Notes under the pieces: generated by a model | Databases searched by the model: none | Told to the model about the DNA's origin: nothing | Seen by the model: the letters and a program-made list of their open reading frames with translations, nothing else | Part shown: positions 41,225 to 50,778 of the stretch, one piece after another | How positions within the stretch are numbered: the first letter of the stretch is position 1 | Layout of the letters: every line of letters begins with the position of its first letter | Made by a program: the position numbers and the translations under genes | Assembly: GCA_035716025.1 (NCBI GenBank) | Contig: DASTKH010000016.1 | Location: forward strand, 62,001-126,000 | Reading direction: 5' to 3' | DNA length: 64,000 nt | Source: JADGHE01 sp035716025 | GTDB lineage: Bacteria; Pseudomonadota; Alphaproteobacteria; Rhizobiales; Xanthobacteraceae

Positions 41225-42721
41225 ATGAGCGAGACGGCGGCCGCGGCCTATGATGCAGTGCGATATCCGGGAGTCGCCTTCGATCAGACGCACCCGGACC
41301 GCCTCGCCGCCATCGCCTTCCTCTTCGGCATGCAGCCGGCGCCGCCGTCGCGCTGCCGTGTCTTGGAACTCGGCTGCGGCAGCGGGGCCAACCTCGTTCC
41401 GTTGGCGTATGGCTATCCGGAAAGTGCGTTCCTCGGCATCGACATCTCCGCGGCCGACATCGCGCAAGGGCGCGCGCAGGCCGCGGCCTGCGGGTTGCGC
41501 AACGTCACGCTCGAACTCTGCGACATCATGGACGTGGACGCGGGTTTCGGCACCTTCGACTACATCATTGCGCACGGGGTCTATTCCTGGGTGCCGGCGC
41601 GGGTGCGCGAAAAGATCCTGTCGATCTTCCGGGAGCGGCTCGCACCGCACGGCGTTGCTTTCGTGAGCTACAACGCCTATCCCGGGTCGCACCTGCGCGA
41701 TCTCGGCCGCCGGATGATGCTGTACCATGTGCGCATGCTGCAGGATGCGGGCGCGCAGGTGCGGCAGGCGCGCGCGCTGCTGCAATTCCTCGCCGACACG
41801 ACCGATGCCGATGGAACCTACGGTGCTGCGCTGAGGGGCGCGCTGGCGCGCGTCGGCGAGAAGTCTGACGCGGTCCTCTATCACGACGACCTCGACGGCG
41901 CGGCGAAAGCCTTCCTGTTCCACGAGGTGGCCGAGGATGCCGGTCGCGCCGGTCTGCAATTCCTTTCGGAGGCCGTCTTTGCCCATTCGAGCTTCGGTCA
42001 CGTCGCCCGCAGCGGTGGCGGATTCATCGAGCAAATTCCGGAGGACGAGGTCGCGGTCCGCGAGCAATATGTCGATTTCTTCGTCGGCCGCTGGTTCCGC
42101 GAAGCGCTTTTCTGCCATGCGGAGCGTAAACTCGATCGCCGCATCGATCCGCAGCGGGTGCGGGCCTTATTCGTCTCCGGCTGCGCGCGCCCCTCGGCGC
42201 CGCGGCTTCCTGAGGGGGACAGAGGTCAGCCGATCATGACGGCGGCGCTGGATCGTCTCGAAGAGATCTGGCCGCAAGCGACGGATTTTTCCACTCTGGC
42301 CAAGGAGGCGGTCCGGCGGGTTGCCGTGGAAGGCGGATCGAGCGCGGCGCGCGAGCAGGAGGCCGCATTGGCAGCCGGCGTCTACGAAGCCTATCGGGCC
42401 GACATGGTTGCCCTGCATGTCGAGCCTCCGGTCCTGACCGCGAAGCCCGGAGAGCGGCCGCTCTCAAGCCTCCTCGCCCGCCGGCAGGCCGAGCGGGGGC
42501 CGATCGTGACCAATCTGCGCCACGAAACCATCAGGCTGGACGAGGTTCTGCACCCGTTCTTGATGCTGGTCGACGGCACGCGCACCGTCGACGAGCTCGC
42601 CGGGCCGTTGGCGGGTTTTCTCGTACAGTCCGGCGCCCAACAGGCGCACGAGCCGGTTTTCCGCGACCGCGCCGAACAGGCGCTCGCGGCGCTTGCTCGA
42701 CTCGCACTGCTGCTGCGGTGA
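41225..42721 (+). CDS. SAM-dependent methyltransferase with regulatory domain, paralogue 1 of 3
   Basis: This 498-aa protein has class I methyltransferase motif I V-L-E-L-G-C-G-S-G-A-N-L (46-57), I-D-I-S in motif II and the family hallmark Y-I-I-A-H-G-V-Y-S-W-V-P. A middle region fits the predicted methyltransferase regulatory domain (PF10119), with Y-H-D-D-L and F-L-F-H-E-V-A-E. The C-terminal part, T-N-L-R-H-E and F-L-M-L-V-D-G-T-R-T-V-D-E-L, resembles a winged-helix tail. Rickettsial protein-lysine methyltransferases that modify OmpB have this layout, so protein methylation is plausible. ATG 41225 is chosen as the conserved start, shared in form with the next two genes. Confidence 0.82.
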   Translation: MSETAAAAYDAVRYPGVAFDQTHPDRLAAIAFLFGMQPAPPSRCRVLELGCGSGANLVPLAYGYPESAFLGIDISAADIAQGRAQAAACGLRNVTLELCDIMDVDAGFGTFDYIIAHGVYSWVPARVREKILSIFRERLAPHGVAFVSYNAYPGSHLRDLGRRMMLYHVRMLQDAGAQVRQARALLQFLADTTDADGTYGAALRGALARVGEKSDAVLYHDDLDGAAKAFLFHEVAEDAGRAGLQFLSEAVFAHSSFGHVARSGGGFIEQIPEDEVAVREQYVDFFVGRWFREALFCHAERKLDRRIDPQRVRALFVSGCARPSAPRLPEGDRGQPIMTAALDRLEEIWPQATDFSTLAKEAVRRVAVEGGSSAAREQEAALAAGVYEAYRADMVALHVEPPVLTAKPGERPLSSLLARRQAERGPIVTNLRHETIRLDEVLHPFLMLVDGTRTVDELAGPLAGFLVQSGAQQAHEPVFRDRAEQALAALARLALLLR

Positions 42722-42774
42722 CAATCCGATACGCCGGTGTTCACCCGTGGGCGCGGGACATCAGCGGGCGCGGC

Positions 42775-44286
42775 ATGAACGATACCTCGGATCCTTATGA
42801 GCGGCTCCCGTATGCGGGGGAGGCCTATGCGCAGACCCATCCCAATCGCATCGGTACAATTGCCGCGCTTTTCGGAATGCGGCCCGCGCATGTGCCGTGC
42901 TGTCGCGTGCTTGAGCTCGGTTGCGGCTTCGGCGGCAATCTGATCCCCATGGCCGAGCAATGGCCGTCCGCGCGATTCGTCGGACTTGATCTCAGCGAAC
43001 GGGCCGTGGCGCACGGCCGTGCCATCGTGCGAGCCGTCGGACTTCGCAACATCGAGTTGCGCCACGGCGACATCTTGGACGTGCGGCCGGGGGCCGGTGA
43101 ATTCGACTACATCATCGCTCACGGGGTCTATTCATGGGTGCCGGACCCCGTGCGCCGCAAAGTGTGGGCGATCTGCCGGGAGGGGCTCGCGCCGCACGGC
43201 GTTGCGTTCGTCAGCTTCAACGCGCTGCCGGGCGGCCATCGCCGCCGGATCATGCGCGAGCTCATGCAATATCATACCCGCGCAATCAGCGACCCCGTGG
43301 AGAAGGTGCGACAGGCGCGGGCCATCTGCGCACATCTCGCAGGATGCGCCGGGGGCGGCCTCTACGGGGAAGTGCTGCGGGAAGAGCTGGAACGGATCGA
43401 GGCGCGCGACGCGCCGCTCTATCACGACGATCTTTCGCCGGAGAATCGGGCCTTTTTGCTCCAGGACGTGGTCGAAGCGGCCGAGGCGGCGGGTCTGCAA
43501 TATCTCGGCGAGGCGACACTCGCGCATTCGAACGTCGGAATTCTTCCCCCTTTCGCTGCCGGCACGCTCGCGCAAATCCCAGAGGAGGCCTTCGCCCTGC
43601 GCGAGCAGTATCTCGACTTCCTGTTCGGCCGCAATTTCCACCAGAGCCTGTGGTGTCGCAGCGAAATCGCGCTGAATCGGTCGATCGAGACCGCGACCGT
43701 GGCGCGGCTGCACGTTGCGGAGAACGAAGCCTCGAATGTCCCGGGTGGCCATGGCGGGCCAAAAGCCCGAGACCGGCGTCGGACCGACGGGCGCTCGCGG
43801 GCGCCGGAAAGCGCAACGGACACGGACAGGCTGCTTGAAGCGGCGTTGGCGCAGGTCTGCGCCTGCGCCCCGCAAGCGGTTCCTTTTGCGAGCGTGCTCC
43901 GCGGCGTCCTTGAGCGGCTGCGGCAATCGAATGTGAAACTTGCCGCCCCGGAAAGGGCGGAGCCGAGTCTTGCGGCCGCCCTCTTGGGCGCCTATCGCGC
44001 GAACCGCATCGAGCTCTGGCTCGATGCGCCAGCCATCGCCCCCTGCGTGACCGAGCGTCCGCGCGCAAGCCGCATTGCACGGTACCAGGCGTGGGCGAAG
44101 ACGCGGGTCACGAACCTGCGCCATGCCAATGTCAACCTCGACGAGGCGCAGCGGCAATGCCTGCTGCTGGCGGACGGATCGCGGGACGTCCACGACATTG
44201 CCGCCTCGCTCGCCGCAGCCGGCAAGGACAGGGGAGCAAAGGCGCTTCTCGAGGAGTTGGCGCGGCTCGCTCTGCTTGCGGCATAG
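42775..44286 (+). CDS. SAM-dependent methyltransferase with regulatory domain, paralogue 2 of 3
   Basis: This 503-aa protein has V-L-E-L-G-C-G-F-G-G-N-L as motif I, then the same Y-I-I-A-H-G-V-Y-S-W-V-P, L-A-P-H-G-V-A-F-V-S and Y-H-D-D-L blocks as its neighbours. The linker between regulatory and C-terminal domains (about residues 320-350) is Gly/Arg/Asp-rich and differs from the other copies. The C-terminus has T-N-L-R-H-A-N-V-N-L-D-E and D-G-S-R-D-V-H-D. ATG 42775 is used because the conserved Y-x-x-x-P-Y-x-G region follows. A GTG at 42718 overlapping the previous stop is the alternative. Confidence 0.8.
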   Translation: MNDTSDPYERLPYAGEAYAQTHPNRIGTIAALFGMRPAHVPCCRVLELGCGFGGNLIPMAEQWPSARFVGLDLSERAVAHGRAIVRAVGLRNIELRHGDILDVRPGAGEFDYIIAHGVYSWVPDPVRRKVWAICREGLAPHGVAFVSFNALPGGHRRRIMRELMQYHTRAISDPVEKVRQARAICAHLAGCAGGGLYGEVLREELERIEARDAPLYHDDLSPENRAFLLQDVVEAAEAAGLQYLGEATLAHSNVGILPPFAAGTLAQIPEEAFALREQYLDFLFGRNFHQSLWCRSEIALNRSIETATVARLHVAENEASNVPGGHGGPKARDRRRTDGRSRAPESATDTDRLLEAALAQVCACAPQAVPFASVLRGVLERLRQSNVKLAAPERAEPSLAAALLGAYRANRIELWLDAPAIAPCVTERPRASRIARYQAWAKTRVTNLRHANVNLDEAQRQCLLLADGSRDVHDIAASLAAAGKDRGAKALLEELARLALLAA

Positions 44287-44343
44287 CGCCGTTTCATTGA
44301 GGTCGGCGCCGACTGCGCCGTGCCGACGATTGGGGGAGGAACC

Positions 44344-45909
44344 ATGGCGGGCAGCAGCATCGGCACGGCGGCAGCCTACGACGAGGTCGTCTATCCCGGA
44401 AATCCGATTCCCGAAACGCACCCTGAGCGTCTCGCCGCCGTCGTGACGATGTTCGGCATGCGACCGGCGCCGGCGTCGCGCTGTCGCGTGCTCGAGCTCG
44501 GCTGCGGGATCGGCGGCAATCTCATGGCGATGGCCTATCAATGGCCGGACAGCGAGTTCGTCGGCATCGACGTCAGCGCGCGCAGCATCGAGATCGGCCG
44601 GGGCAATCTCGCGGAACTGGGCCTGCGCAACGCCTTTCTCCACCACGCGGACATCATGGAGATCGGCGAGAGTTTCGGGCTGTTCGATTACATCGTCGCG
44701 CACGGGGTCTATTCATGGGTGCCGCCGCAGGTCCGGGAGCGCCTGCTTGCCGTTTTCCGCGCGCACCTTGCCCCGCAGGGCGTGGCCTATGTCAGCTACA
44801 ACGCCTATCCTGGGGCGCATCTGCGCGACATCGCGCGCGACATCATGCTGTTCCATGCGCGCGGTCTCGACGATCCGCGTAGCCGGATCGAGCAGAGCCG
44901 CGCCATGCTCAAATTCGTCGCCGAAACCGTGCCGGAGACGAGCCTGCACGGGCGCATTTTGCGCGACCAGCTCAAGCGCATCGAGCGGGCCGCGGAAGAG
45001 GTTGTCTTTCACGACGATCTTGATCCGTCGGCGACGCCCTTCATGCTGCACGAGGTGGCGGAAGCGGCGGCACGGCACGGCCTGCAATATCTTTCGGACG
45101 TCAATTTCGGAAACGGGCTCACCTTCGATCTTCCCGAGCCCGCGCGCAAGCTGATCGATCAGATCCCTGTCGATCGGCCGGTCGAGCGCGAACAATATAT
45201 CGATTTCGTCGAAGGCCGCGCCTTTCGCCGGACCCTGCTGTGCCGCGACGACATTGTCCTCGACCGGCCTATCGGTGCGGAGCGCATTCGCGACTTTTTC
45301 TTTGCCGGCCGGCTCGCGCCTGCCGATCATGGCGCGGACCCGCTCGCGCCGGGCCGAACAGTGTTCCGGGCGGTGAACAGGGGCACTCTCGAGACCGACC
45401 ATCCGCTCGCGAAAGCGGCATTGCTGCATCTCGGCGCGATATGGCCTGCGTCCGTTTCTTTTGCCGCCCTGATGGACGAGGCGGCCGAGCTCCTCCGGCA
45501 CGCAGGACAGCCGCCGGACGTCCGCTCGCAGCAGGCGGTGGCCACCGCGGCCGAAGTCTTGTTTCGGGCTTGTGCCGGCCGGCAGGTTGACATGCACAGT
45601 GAACCGCTGCGGCTCACCGCGACCGTCAGCGAACGCCCGCAGGCGAGCCTGCTCGCGCGCAGGCAGATCGAGGCGGGGCCCGTCCTCACCAATCTGCGGC
45701 ACCAGCGGGTGGTGTTGGAAGATCCGGTGGCGCGCCGCTTTCTCACGCTCGTCGACGGCACCCGCAATGTCGATGAGCTCGCCGACGAGCTGAACGCCGC
45801 GCTGGCGGCGGACGCTTCTCAAGATGCGGGCGGGACTTTGCGAGTGACCCGCGAACAGGTCGCGGACAATCTCCGCATCCTCGCCCGGCTCGCCCTGCTG
45901 GTCGGATAG
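44344..45909 (+). CDS. SAM-dependent methyltransferase with regulatory domain, paralogue 3 of 3
   Basis: This 521-aa protein has V-L-E-L-G-C-G-I-G-G-N-L as motif I, I-D-V-S-A-R-S-I-E, Y-I-V-A-H-G-V-Y-S-W-V-P, L-A-P-Q-G-V-A-Y-V-S and F-H-D-D-L. The C-terminal T-N-L-R-H-Q-R-V-V-L-E-D and F-L-T-L-V-D-G-T-R-N-V-D-E-L closely track copy 1. It has a near-perfect ribosome site (GGGGGAGG) before ATG 44344. The three genes lie head to tail with gaps of about 53-57 bp and likely form one operon. The substrates are unknown. Confidence 0.82.
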   Translation: MAGSSIGTAAAYDEVVYPGNPIPETHPERLAAVVTMFGMRPAPASRCRVLELGCGIGGNLMAMAYQWPDSEFVGIDVSARSIEIGRGNLAELGLRNAFLHHADIMEIGESFGLFDYIVAHGVYSWVPPQVRERLLAVFRAHLAPQGVAYVSYNAYPGAHLRDIARDIMLFHARGLDDPRSRIEQSRAMLKFVAETVPETSLHGRILRDQLKRIERAAEEVVFHDDLDPSATPFMLHEVAEAAARHGLQYLSDVNFGNGLTFDLPEPARKLIDQIPVDRPVEREQYIDFVEGRAFRRTLLCRDDIVLDRPIGAERIRDFFFAGRLAPADHGADPLAPGRTVFRAVNRGTLETDHPLAKAALLHLGAIWPASVSFAALMDEAAELLRHAGQPPDVRSQQAVATAAEVLFRACAGRQVDMHSEPLRLTATVSERPQASLLARRQIEAGPVLTNLRHQRVVLEDPVARRFLTLVDGTRNVDELADELNAALAADASQDAGGTLRVTREQVADNLRILARLALLVG

Positions 45910-46084
45910 CGCAGGCGCGCCTTCCGGCCGTGTACGCAGGGCGTCGCGGATCCGGCACGGGTGCGGGCGAGCGGGTGTCCTTCCCAAGGATCAACGCCGT
46001 TCATTCGAACACATGACGCCGGCCGGCGGTTGGCGGCGCATAAGCTGAAGTCCCGTAGGTCCCCTAGAGACCGGTAGCCTTTCC

Positions 46085-46795
46085 ATGACTTTGGGCATCC
46101 ATGTCGTTGACGCCGGCGTCATGGCGTTTCTTCAGCAGTTCTCCCAGAAGTCCGCAGCGTTCAACGCGCTGGTCATTCGCTACATGGACGTGCCGACGCT
46201 GAAAATGCTGCCCCTGGTCTGCGCCATATGGCTGCTGTGGTTCGGCCGGCCGGCAAGCGAACGCAAGCGCGTGTTCCTGCTCGAAGGGATCGTCGCGGTC
46301 CTCGCCACGATCGGCGTCTCGCGCCTGCTGCAGGCGCTCGGCCCGGAGAGGCACCGCCCGATCTATGCGAATGGAATTTCCGGTTTCCTGCCTCCGATCG
46401 GCATGCGCCCGAGCCCGCTCGAGGACTGGAGTTCCTTTCCAAGCGACCACGCGGCGGTGGTGTTCGCCATTTCGACAGTCTGCTGGCGGGTGTCGCGTCC
46501 GATCGGCGCCCTCTGCTATCTGTGGTCGGCCTTTGTCGTTTGCCTGCCCCGGCTCTATGCCGGATACCACTATGCGACCGACGTTCTGGCCGGCGCGCTG
46601 CTGGGCGTGCTCGCCGTCGTGCTGCTGACGCGCGTCCGGTCCATCGACCTTGCGGCGAACCGTTTTCTCAAATGGACGGAGGAGCGCTATGCGGGGCTCT
46701 TCTACGCCGCGGCCTTCGCGCTTTCCTATCAGATCGTCGTACTGTTCGACGATCTCCGTCGGCTCGCCCGCGAACTAATGTCGTTGCTGGCCTGA
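46085..46795 (+). CDS. PAP2-family membrane phosphatase
   Basis: This 236-aa integral membrane protein has PAP2 motif 2 in S-S-F-P-S-D-H-A and motif 3 in R-L-Y-A-G-Y-H-Y-A-T-D-V. The motif 1 region (K-x6-RP) is represented by the R-H-R-P-I segment. Five to six membrane helices are evident. Members dephosphorylate undecaprenyl pyrophosphate, phosphatidate or lipid A at the periplasmic face. It follows the methyltransferase array by 175 bp on the same strand, but a shared promoter is not evident. Confidence 0.85.
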   Translation: MTLGIHVVDAGVMAFLQQFSQKSAAFNALVIRYMDVPTLKMLPLVCAIWLLWFGRPASERKRVFLLEGIVAVLATIGVSRLLQALGPERHRPIYANGISGFLPPIGMRPSPLEDWSSFPSDHAAVVFAISTVCWRVSRPIGALCYLWSAFVVCLPRLYAGYHYATDVLAGALLGVLAVVLLTRVRSIDLAANRFLKWTEERYAGLFYAAAFALSYQIVVLFDDLRRLARELMSLLA

Positions 46796-46809
46796 ACGGA
46801 CGGAAGCCG

Positions 46810-46846
46810 CGGGGTCCGCACCGATCCTTCGGACGCGCGGACCCCG
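46810..46846. terminator. Strong GC hairpin between convergent genes
   Basis: CGGGGTCCGC pairs perfectly with GCGGACCCCG (10 bp, 17-nt loop) in the 67-bp gap between the PAP2 and CocE-type stops. It lacks a U-tract on either strand, so it is a candidate bidirectional terminator only. Confidence 0.45.
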
Positions 46847-46862
46847 TCGACGATGTCTCAGC

Positions 46863-48608
46863 TCATTTCGGCGGAATGATCGGAAGCATCACATAGGGCT
46901 GCCGCTCGGGGCCGAAGTGCAGCGTGTTGCGGGTATCGAAAATCTCCGCCGGCCGGTCCTTCGGGTGATTGTGAAAGAACGGTCCCACCCCGGTGAAGTG
47001 ATAGAAGGCGTGGGGAACCGTCAGCGGCGGGCCCGAGTGCTCGAAGTCCCGTCCCGTGATCGTCAGCGCAATGCGGTAGCCCGGCGGCACGACGATGCAG
47101 GTCGGCCAGATTTCGACGTCGAGCTCGTAGACCTCCCCCGGCGTGAGCGGCTGCTTCTCGTCGTGGGTATGATAGGGGCGGTAGGGCAGCGATCGTTTCG
47201 GATCGAGCTTGCGGTGCGAAGCCCGCAGCCAGCCGTTCGCGATGGGCGTGCGCGGGTCGAGCGCGCCCATGAAAGTCACGTCGCGATAGGCCGGATCGAG
47301 CACGCGAACGGTGAGGAACACATCGGCATCGCGCGTCTGCGACGAGAGAAAGAGCTTCGCCGCGATGTGCCCGGTGATCTCGATCTCCTGTTCGAGTGGC
47401 GGGGTGATGAACGTCACGCCCGCGCCCATGGTGTCGTAGGAGATCTGCGTGTTCGCCTTGCCCGGCTCGCGCGAGAGACCGAGACTGGTCGGCTCGAGAT
47501 AGAGCTTGGTCCATTGCGTGCGGGCGATCGGCCACTCGTTCTCGTGACGGACGACGAAGGTCTCGTCCACATGCCGGATGTTGAGCTGCACCGGCGGCGT
47601 CTTGTCCCAGCCGTTCTGCTCGCCTTTGAGAAAGAAGTCGAAGAACTTCTTCTGCAGCAGGCGGCCATAGTCCGTATAAAAATGCGGCCAGTGGCCGAGG
47701 CCATGGCATTCGAGCCATTTCTGCTTGGAGGCCGCCTGCATGAAGCCCTCGTTGTTGCCGCGCGGATGCAGACCCTGGCCGCCCCAATTGTTGGCGGAAA
47801 GAAGCGGCACCGTCACCTTGCTCCAATCGGGCGAGCGCGACTTGTAATAGTCGTCGTCGAGTTCGTGTTCGAGAACTTCGGCCTCAAGGTCGCCCCGGTT
47901 CTTGCGCAGCTCCTCCTCGGGAAGGGTCGGTGGGCCGGCAACGAGCTCTCCGGTCACGACGCTGCGCCGGCCGCGCTCGCCGACGCCGTGCTGGACGCTG
48001 CAGACTTGGCGCGGGTACCACCGCAACGGCATCATGTTGACGATACCGCCGTGTCGGAAGACGTCGCGGTAGAAATCCGCGGCCCCTTCCCACACGCAGA
48101 TCGCGGCAAGATGCGGCGGCTGCAGGGCGGCGACCTGCCATTGGTTCATGGCGTAATAGGAAATTCCGTTGAGGCCGACCTTGCCGTTGGACCACGGTTG
48201 CACGCCGGCCCATTCGATGCAGTTGTAGAAGTCCTTGGTCTCGCGGGGCGACCAGACGTCGAGCCGGCCCGGCGAGCGGCCGGCCCCGCGCGAGTCGACG
48301 CGCACGCACACATAGCCTTCCGGCACCCATTTCTCCGGATCGACCGTCTCCCAGTTCTGATACTTGTTGGTGGAATTCGCCGGCACGTCCGGGTGTGCCG
48401 CCACCATGCGGTCCCAGGCGCTCTTGAAGCCTTCCTGGAAGGAGAGACCCTTTGCGTAGGGTCCGTGGCTCATGATGACCGGATAGCGCCCCTCCGGAAT
48501 CGGGCGGAAAACGTCCGCGCGGAGAATGAGGCCGTCGTCCATCTCGATCGGCACATCCCAGTCGATGCGCATGCCGTCGCGGACTTCGCTTTTCTGTTCA
48601 ATTGCCAT
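46863..48608 (-). CDS. CocE/NonD-family acyl hydrolase
   Basis: This 581-aa protein is of the X-Pro dipeptidyl-peptidase/CocE esterase family. The alpha/beta-hydrolase core has D-S-R-G-A-G-R-S-P-G (105-114) and the nucleophile S150 in N-G-I-S-Y-Y. The C-terminal jelly-roll domain has P-L-E-Q-E-I-E-I-T-G-H-I and P-G-Y-R-I-A-L-T-I. Such enzymes cleave esters or amides of small bulky acyl compounds. ATG 48608 has AAGGAGA a few nt upstream and starts the conserved M-A-I-E...D-V-P-I-E-M-D-D-G-L; the open frame beyond overlaps nadE and is not coding. The substrate is unknown. Confidence 0.85.
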   Translation of the reverse strand: MAIEQKSEVRDGMRIDWDVPIEMDDGLILRADVFRPIPEGRYPVIMSHGPYAKGLSFQEGFKSAWDRMVAAHPDVPANSTNKYQNWETVDPEKWVPEGYVCVRVDSRGAGRSPGRLDVWSPRETKDFYNCIEWAGVQPWSNGKVGLNGISYYAMNQWQVAALQPPHLAAICVWEGAADFYRDVFRHGGIVNMMPLRWYPRQVCSVQHGVGERGRRSVVTGELVAGPPTLPEEELRKNRGDLEAEVLEHELDDDYYKSRSPDWSKVTVPLLSANNWGGQGLHPRGNNEGFMQAASKQKWLECHGLGHWPHFYTDYGRLLQKKFFDFFLKGEQNGWDKTPPVQLNIRHVDETFVVRHENEWPIARTQWTKLYLEPTSLGLSREPGKANTQISYDTMGAGVTFITPPLEQEIEITGHIAAKLFLSSQTRDADVFLTVRVLDPAYRDVTFMGALDPRTPIANGWLRASHRKLDPKRSLPYRPYHTHDEKQPLTPGEVYELDVEIWPTCIVVPPGYRIALTITGRDFEHSGPPLTVPHAFYHFTGVGPFFHNHPKDRPAEIFDTRNTLHFGPERQPYVMLPIIPPK

Positions 48609-48685
48609 TTCGTCTCCTTGGGTCGTGGCTGCAGATTGACTTTTCCCGCGACAATCGCGCGGGCAGGGTGCACGGTGAGCCGGAA

Positions 48686-50728
48686 TCACTCCTTCGGAAC
48701 GTTTTCTTCCAGTTCGGCGAGCCACACGCGGGCGTTTCCGTCCGATGGGGCGCGCCAGTCTCCGCGCGGCGAGAGCGAACCGCCGGAGGAAATTTTCGGT
48801 CCGTTCGGCAGGGCCGAACGCTTGAACTGGCTCACCGTGAAGAACCGCCAAAGGAAGACCTCGAGCCAGCCGCGGATTTCCTTGAGGGCGAAGGCCCGCC
48901 TCCGCCCTTCCGGAATGCCCGCCGGCCAGGCGCCGCGCGAGGCGTCGCCCCAGGCATTGAGCGCAAGAAATGCGATTTTGGATGGGCGGAAGCCGTAGCG
49001 GGTGGTGTAGAAGAGATTGAAGTCCTGCAAGGCGTACGGACCGATGATCTTTTCGGTCGACTGCATCGCCCCGGCCGCGTCGGCCGGCACGAGCTCCGGC
49101 GAGATTTCCGTATCCAGAATGGCGTGGAGAATACGCGCGGTATGGTCGTTCACGTCGCCGGAAGCGGCGACGAACCGGATCAGATGCTGGATGAGTGTTT
49201 TCGACACCGAGGCGTTCACGTTGTAATGCGACATGTGGTCGCCGACGCCGTAGGTGCACCAGCCGAGCGCGAGTTCCGACAAGTCGCCGGTCCCGACCAC
49301 GAGGCCGCCGTGATGATTGGCGAGTCGAAACAGATAGTCCGTGCGAAGCCCGGCTTGGACGTTCTCGAAGGTCACGTCGTATTGCGGTTCGCCCCGCGCG
49401 AAAGGATGCCCGAGATCAGCGAGCATCTGTCGCGCAGCCGGACGAATGTCGATTTCCTCGGCACTCACTCCGAGCGCTTCCATCAGCGACCAGGCGTTGC
49501 GCTTGGTTGTCTCCGAGGTGGCGAATCCCGGCAGCGTGTAGGCGAGCACGTTGCTGCGCGGCAGGCCGAGCCGGTCCATCGCGCGCGCCGAGACGATCAG
49601 CGCCTGGGTCGAATCGAGCCCGCCGGAGACGCCGATCACCACCCGCTCGGTCTTGGTCGCCTGCAGGCGCTTGACGAGGCCCTGCACCTGGATGTTGTAG
49701 GCCTCGTAGCAGTTCTCGGCGAGCCGCGCGGGATCGGACGGCACATAGGGAAAGCGCTCGACGGCGCGCGCGAGCGGCACGTCCGTTTCGGGGGCATCGA
49801 GCCGGAACGCGATGGTTCGGAACGGCGCCGCCGCCGCGTTGCGAACCGCGTCGCCGAACGTGTTGAGCCGCATCCGCTCCTGGCGGATGCGTCCGAGATC
49901 GATGTCGGCCGTGATGAAGGCGGATTCCGCGGGGAAACGCTCCGATTCGGCGAGCTTTTCGCCGCATTCGAACACGGCCGCATGGCCGTCCCACGCGAGG
50001 TCCGTCGTCGACTCGCCCGGTCCTGCCGCCGAATAGGCGTAGGCGGCGACCGCACGGGCCGATTGGCTCGCGCAGAGAAGCCGCCGCGTCTCCGCCTTGC
50101 CGATCACGATGTTCGAGGCTGAGAGATTAAGGAGGACTTCGGCGCCCGCAAGCGCCGCCGCCGTCGAGGGCGGCTGCGGCACCCAGATGTCTTCGCAGAT
50201 CTCCACGTGGAAACAGAAGGGCGCGGAGCCGTTCGAGCGGAAGAGCAGGTCGGTGCCGAAAGGGACCGGCCGTCCCGCGACGAGGATCGTCTGTCCGCTC
50301 ACTCCGGCGCCCGACGTGAAGTGTCGGCGTTCGTAGAATTCGCGATAGTTCGGAAGATAGGTCTTCGGCACCACGCCGAGAATGTCGCCGCGGTGGATCA
50401 CGACCGCGCTGTTGTAAAGCCGTCCGCCCTGGCGCAACGGCGCGCCGACGACGAGAACGGGAAAGAGATTGCGAGAGCCCTCGCAGATCGACGCGATCGC
50501 GCGTTCGACCGAGTCGAGCAGCGCATCCTGCAGCAGCAGGTCGTCGATCGCATAGGCCGAAACGCCGAGTTCGGGAAACAGCATCAGGGCGGCGCTTTGG
50601 GCATCGCCCTCGGCGGCGAGCCGCAGCGTCTCCGCGGCGTTGAAGGCGGGATCGCCGATTTCGATGCGCGGCACGCACGCCGCAAGGCGCAGAAAGTCGT
50701 GTCGATACAGCGAATGAAAGCCCGGCAT
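48686..50728 (-). CDS. nadE: Glutamine-hydrolysing NAD+ synthetase
   Basis: This 680-aa two-domain enzyme makes NAD+ from deamido-NAD+, ATP and glutamine. The N-terminal nitrilase-fold glutaminase has E53 (F-P-E-L-G), K122 (P-K-T-Y-L-P-N) and C178 (E-I-C-E-D). The C-terminal synthetase has the pyrophosphate loop S-G-G-L-D-S-T, and T-G-D-L-S-E-L-A-L-G-W. Length fits the long type found in many proteobacteria and mycobacteria. It is followed by the CocE-type gene on the same strand and lies 50 bp beyond the mutY stop. It acts in the cytosol and is essential in most bacteria that lack NH3-only NadE. Confidence 0.96.
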   Translation of the reverse strand: MPGFHSLYRHDFLRLAACVPRIEIGDPAFNAAETLRLAAEGDAQSAALMLFPELGVSAYAIDDLLLQDALLDSVERAIASICEGSRNLFPVLVVGAPLRQGGRLYNSAVVIHRGDILGVVPKTYLPNYREFYERRHFTSGAGVSGQTILVAGRPVPFGTDLLFRSNGSAPFCFHVEICEDIWVPQPPSTAAALAGAEVLLNLSASNIVIGKAETRRLLCASQSARAVAAYAYSAAGPGESTTDLAWDGHAAVFECGEKLAESERFPAESAFITADIDLGRIRQERMRLNTFGDAVRNAAAAPFRTIAFRLDAPETDVPLARAVERFPYVPSDPARLAENCYEAYNIQVQGLVKRLQATKTERVVIGVSGGLDSTQALIVSARAMDRLGLPRSNVLAYTLPGFATSETTKRNAWSLMEALGVSAEEIDIRPAARQMLADLGHPFARGEPQYDVTFENVQAGLRTDYLFRLANHHGGLVVGTGDLSELALGWCTYGVGDHMSHYNVNASVSKTLIQHLIRFVAASGDVNDHTARILHAILDTEISPELVPADAAGAMQSTEKIIGPYALQDFNLFYTTRYGFRPSKIAFLALNAWGDASRGAWPAGIPEGRRRAFALKEIRGWLEVFLWRFFTVSQFKRSALPNGPKISSGGSLSPRGDWRAPSDGNARVWLAELEENVPKE

Positions 50729-50778
50729 CGAGGTGTCTCGCCTTTGCCGCGGCCCTTATAGCAGCCGCGGCTCCCACT

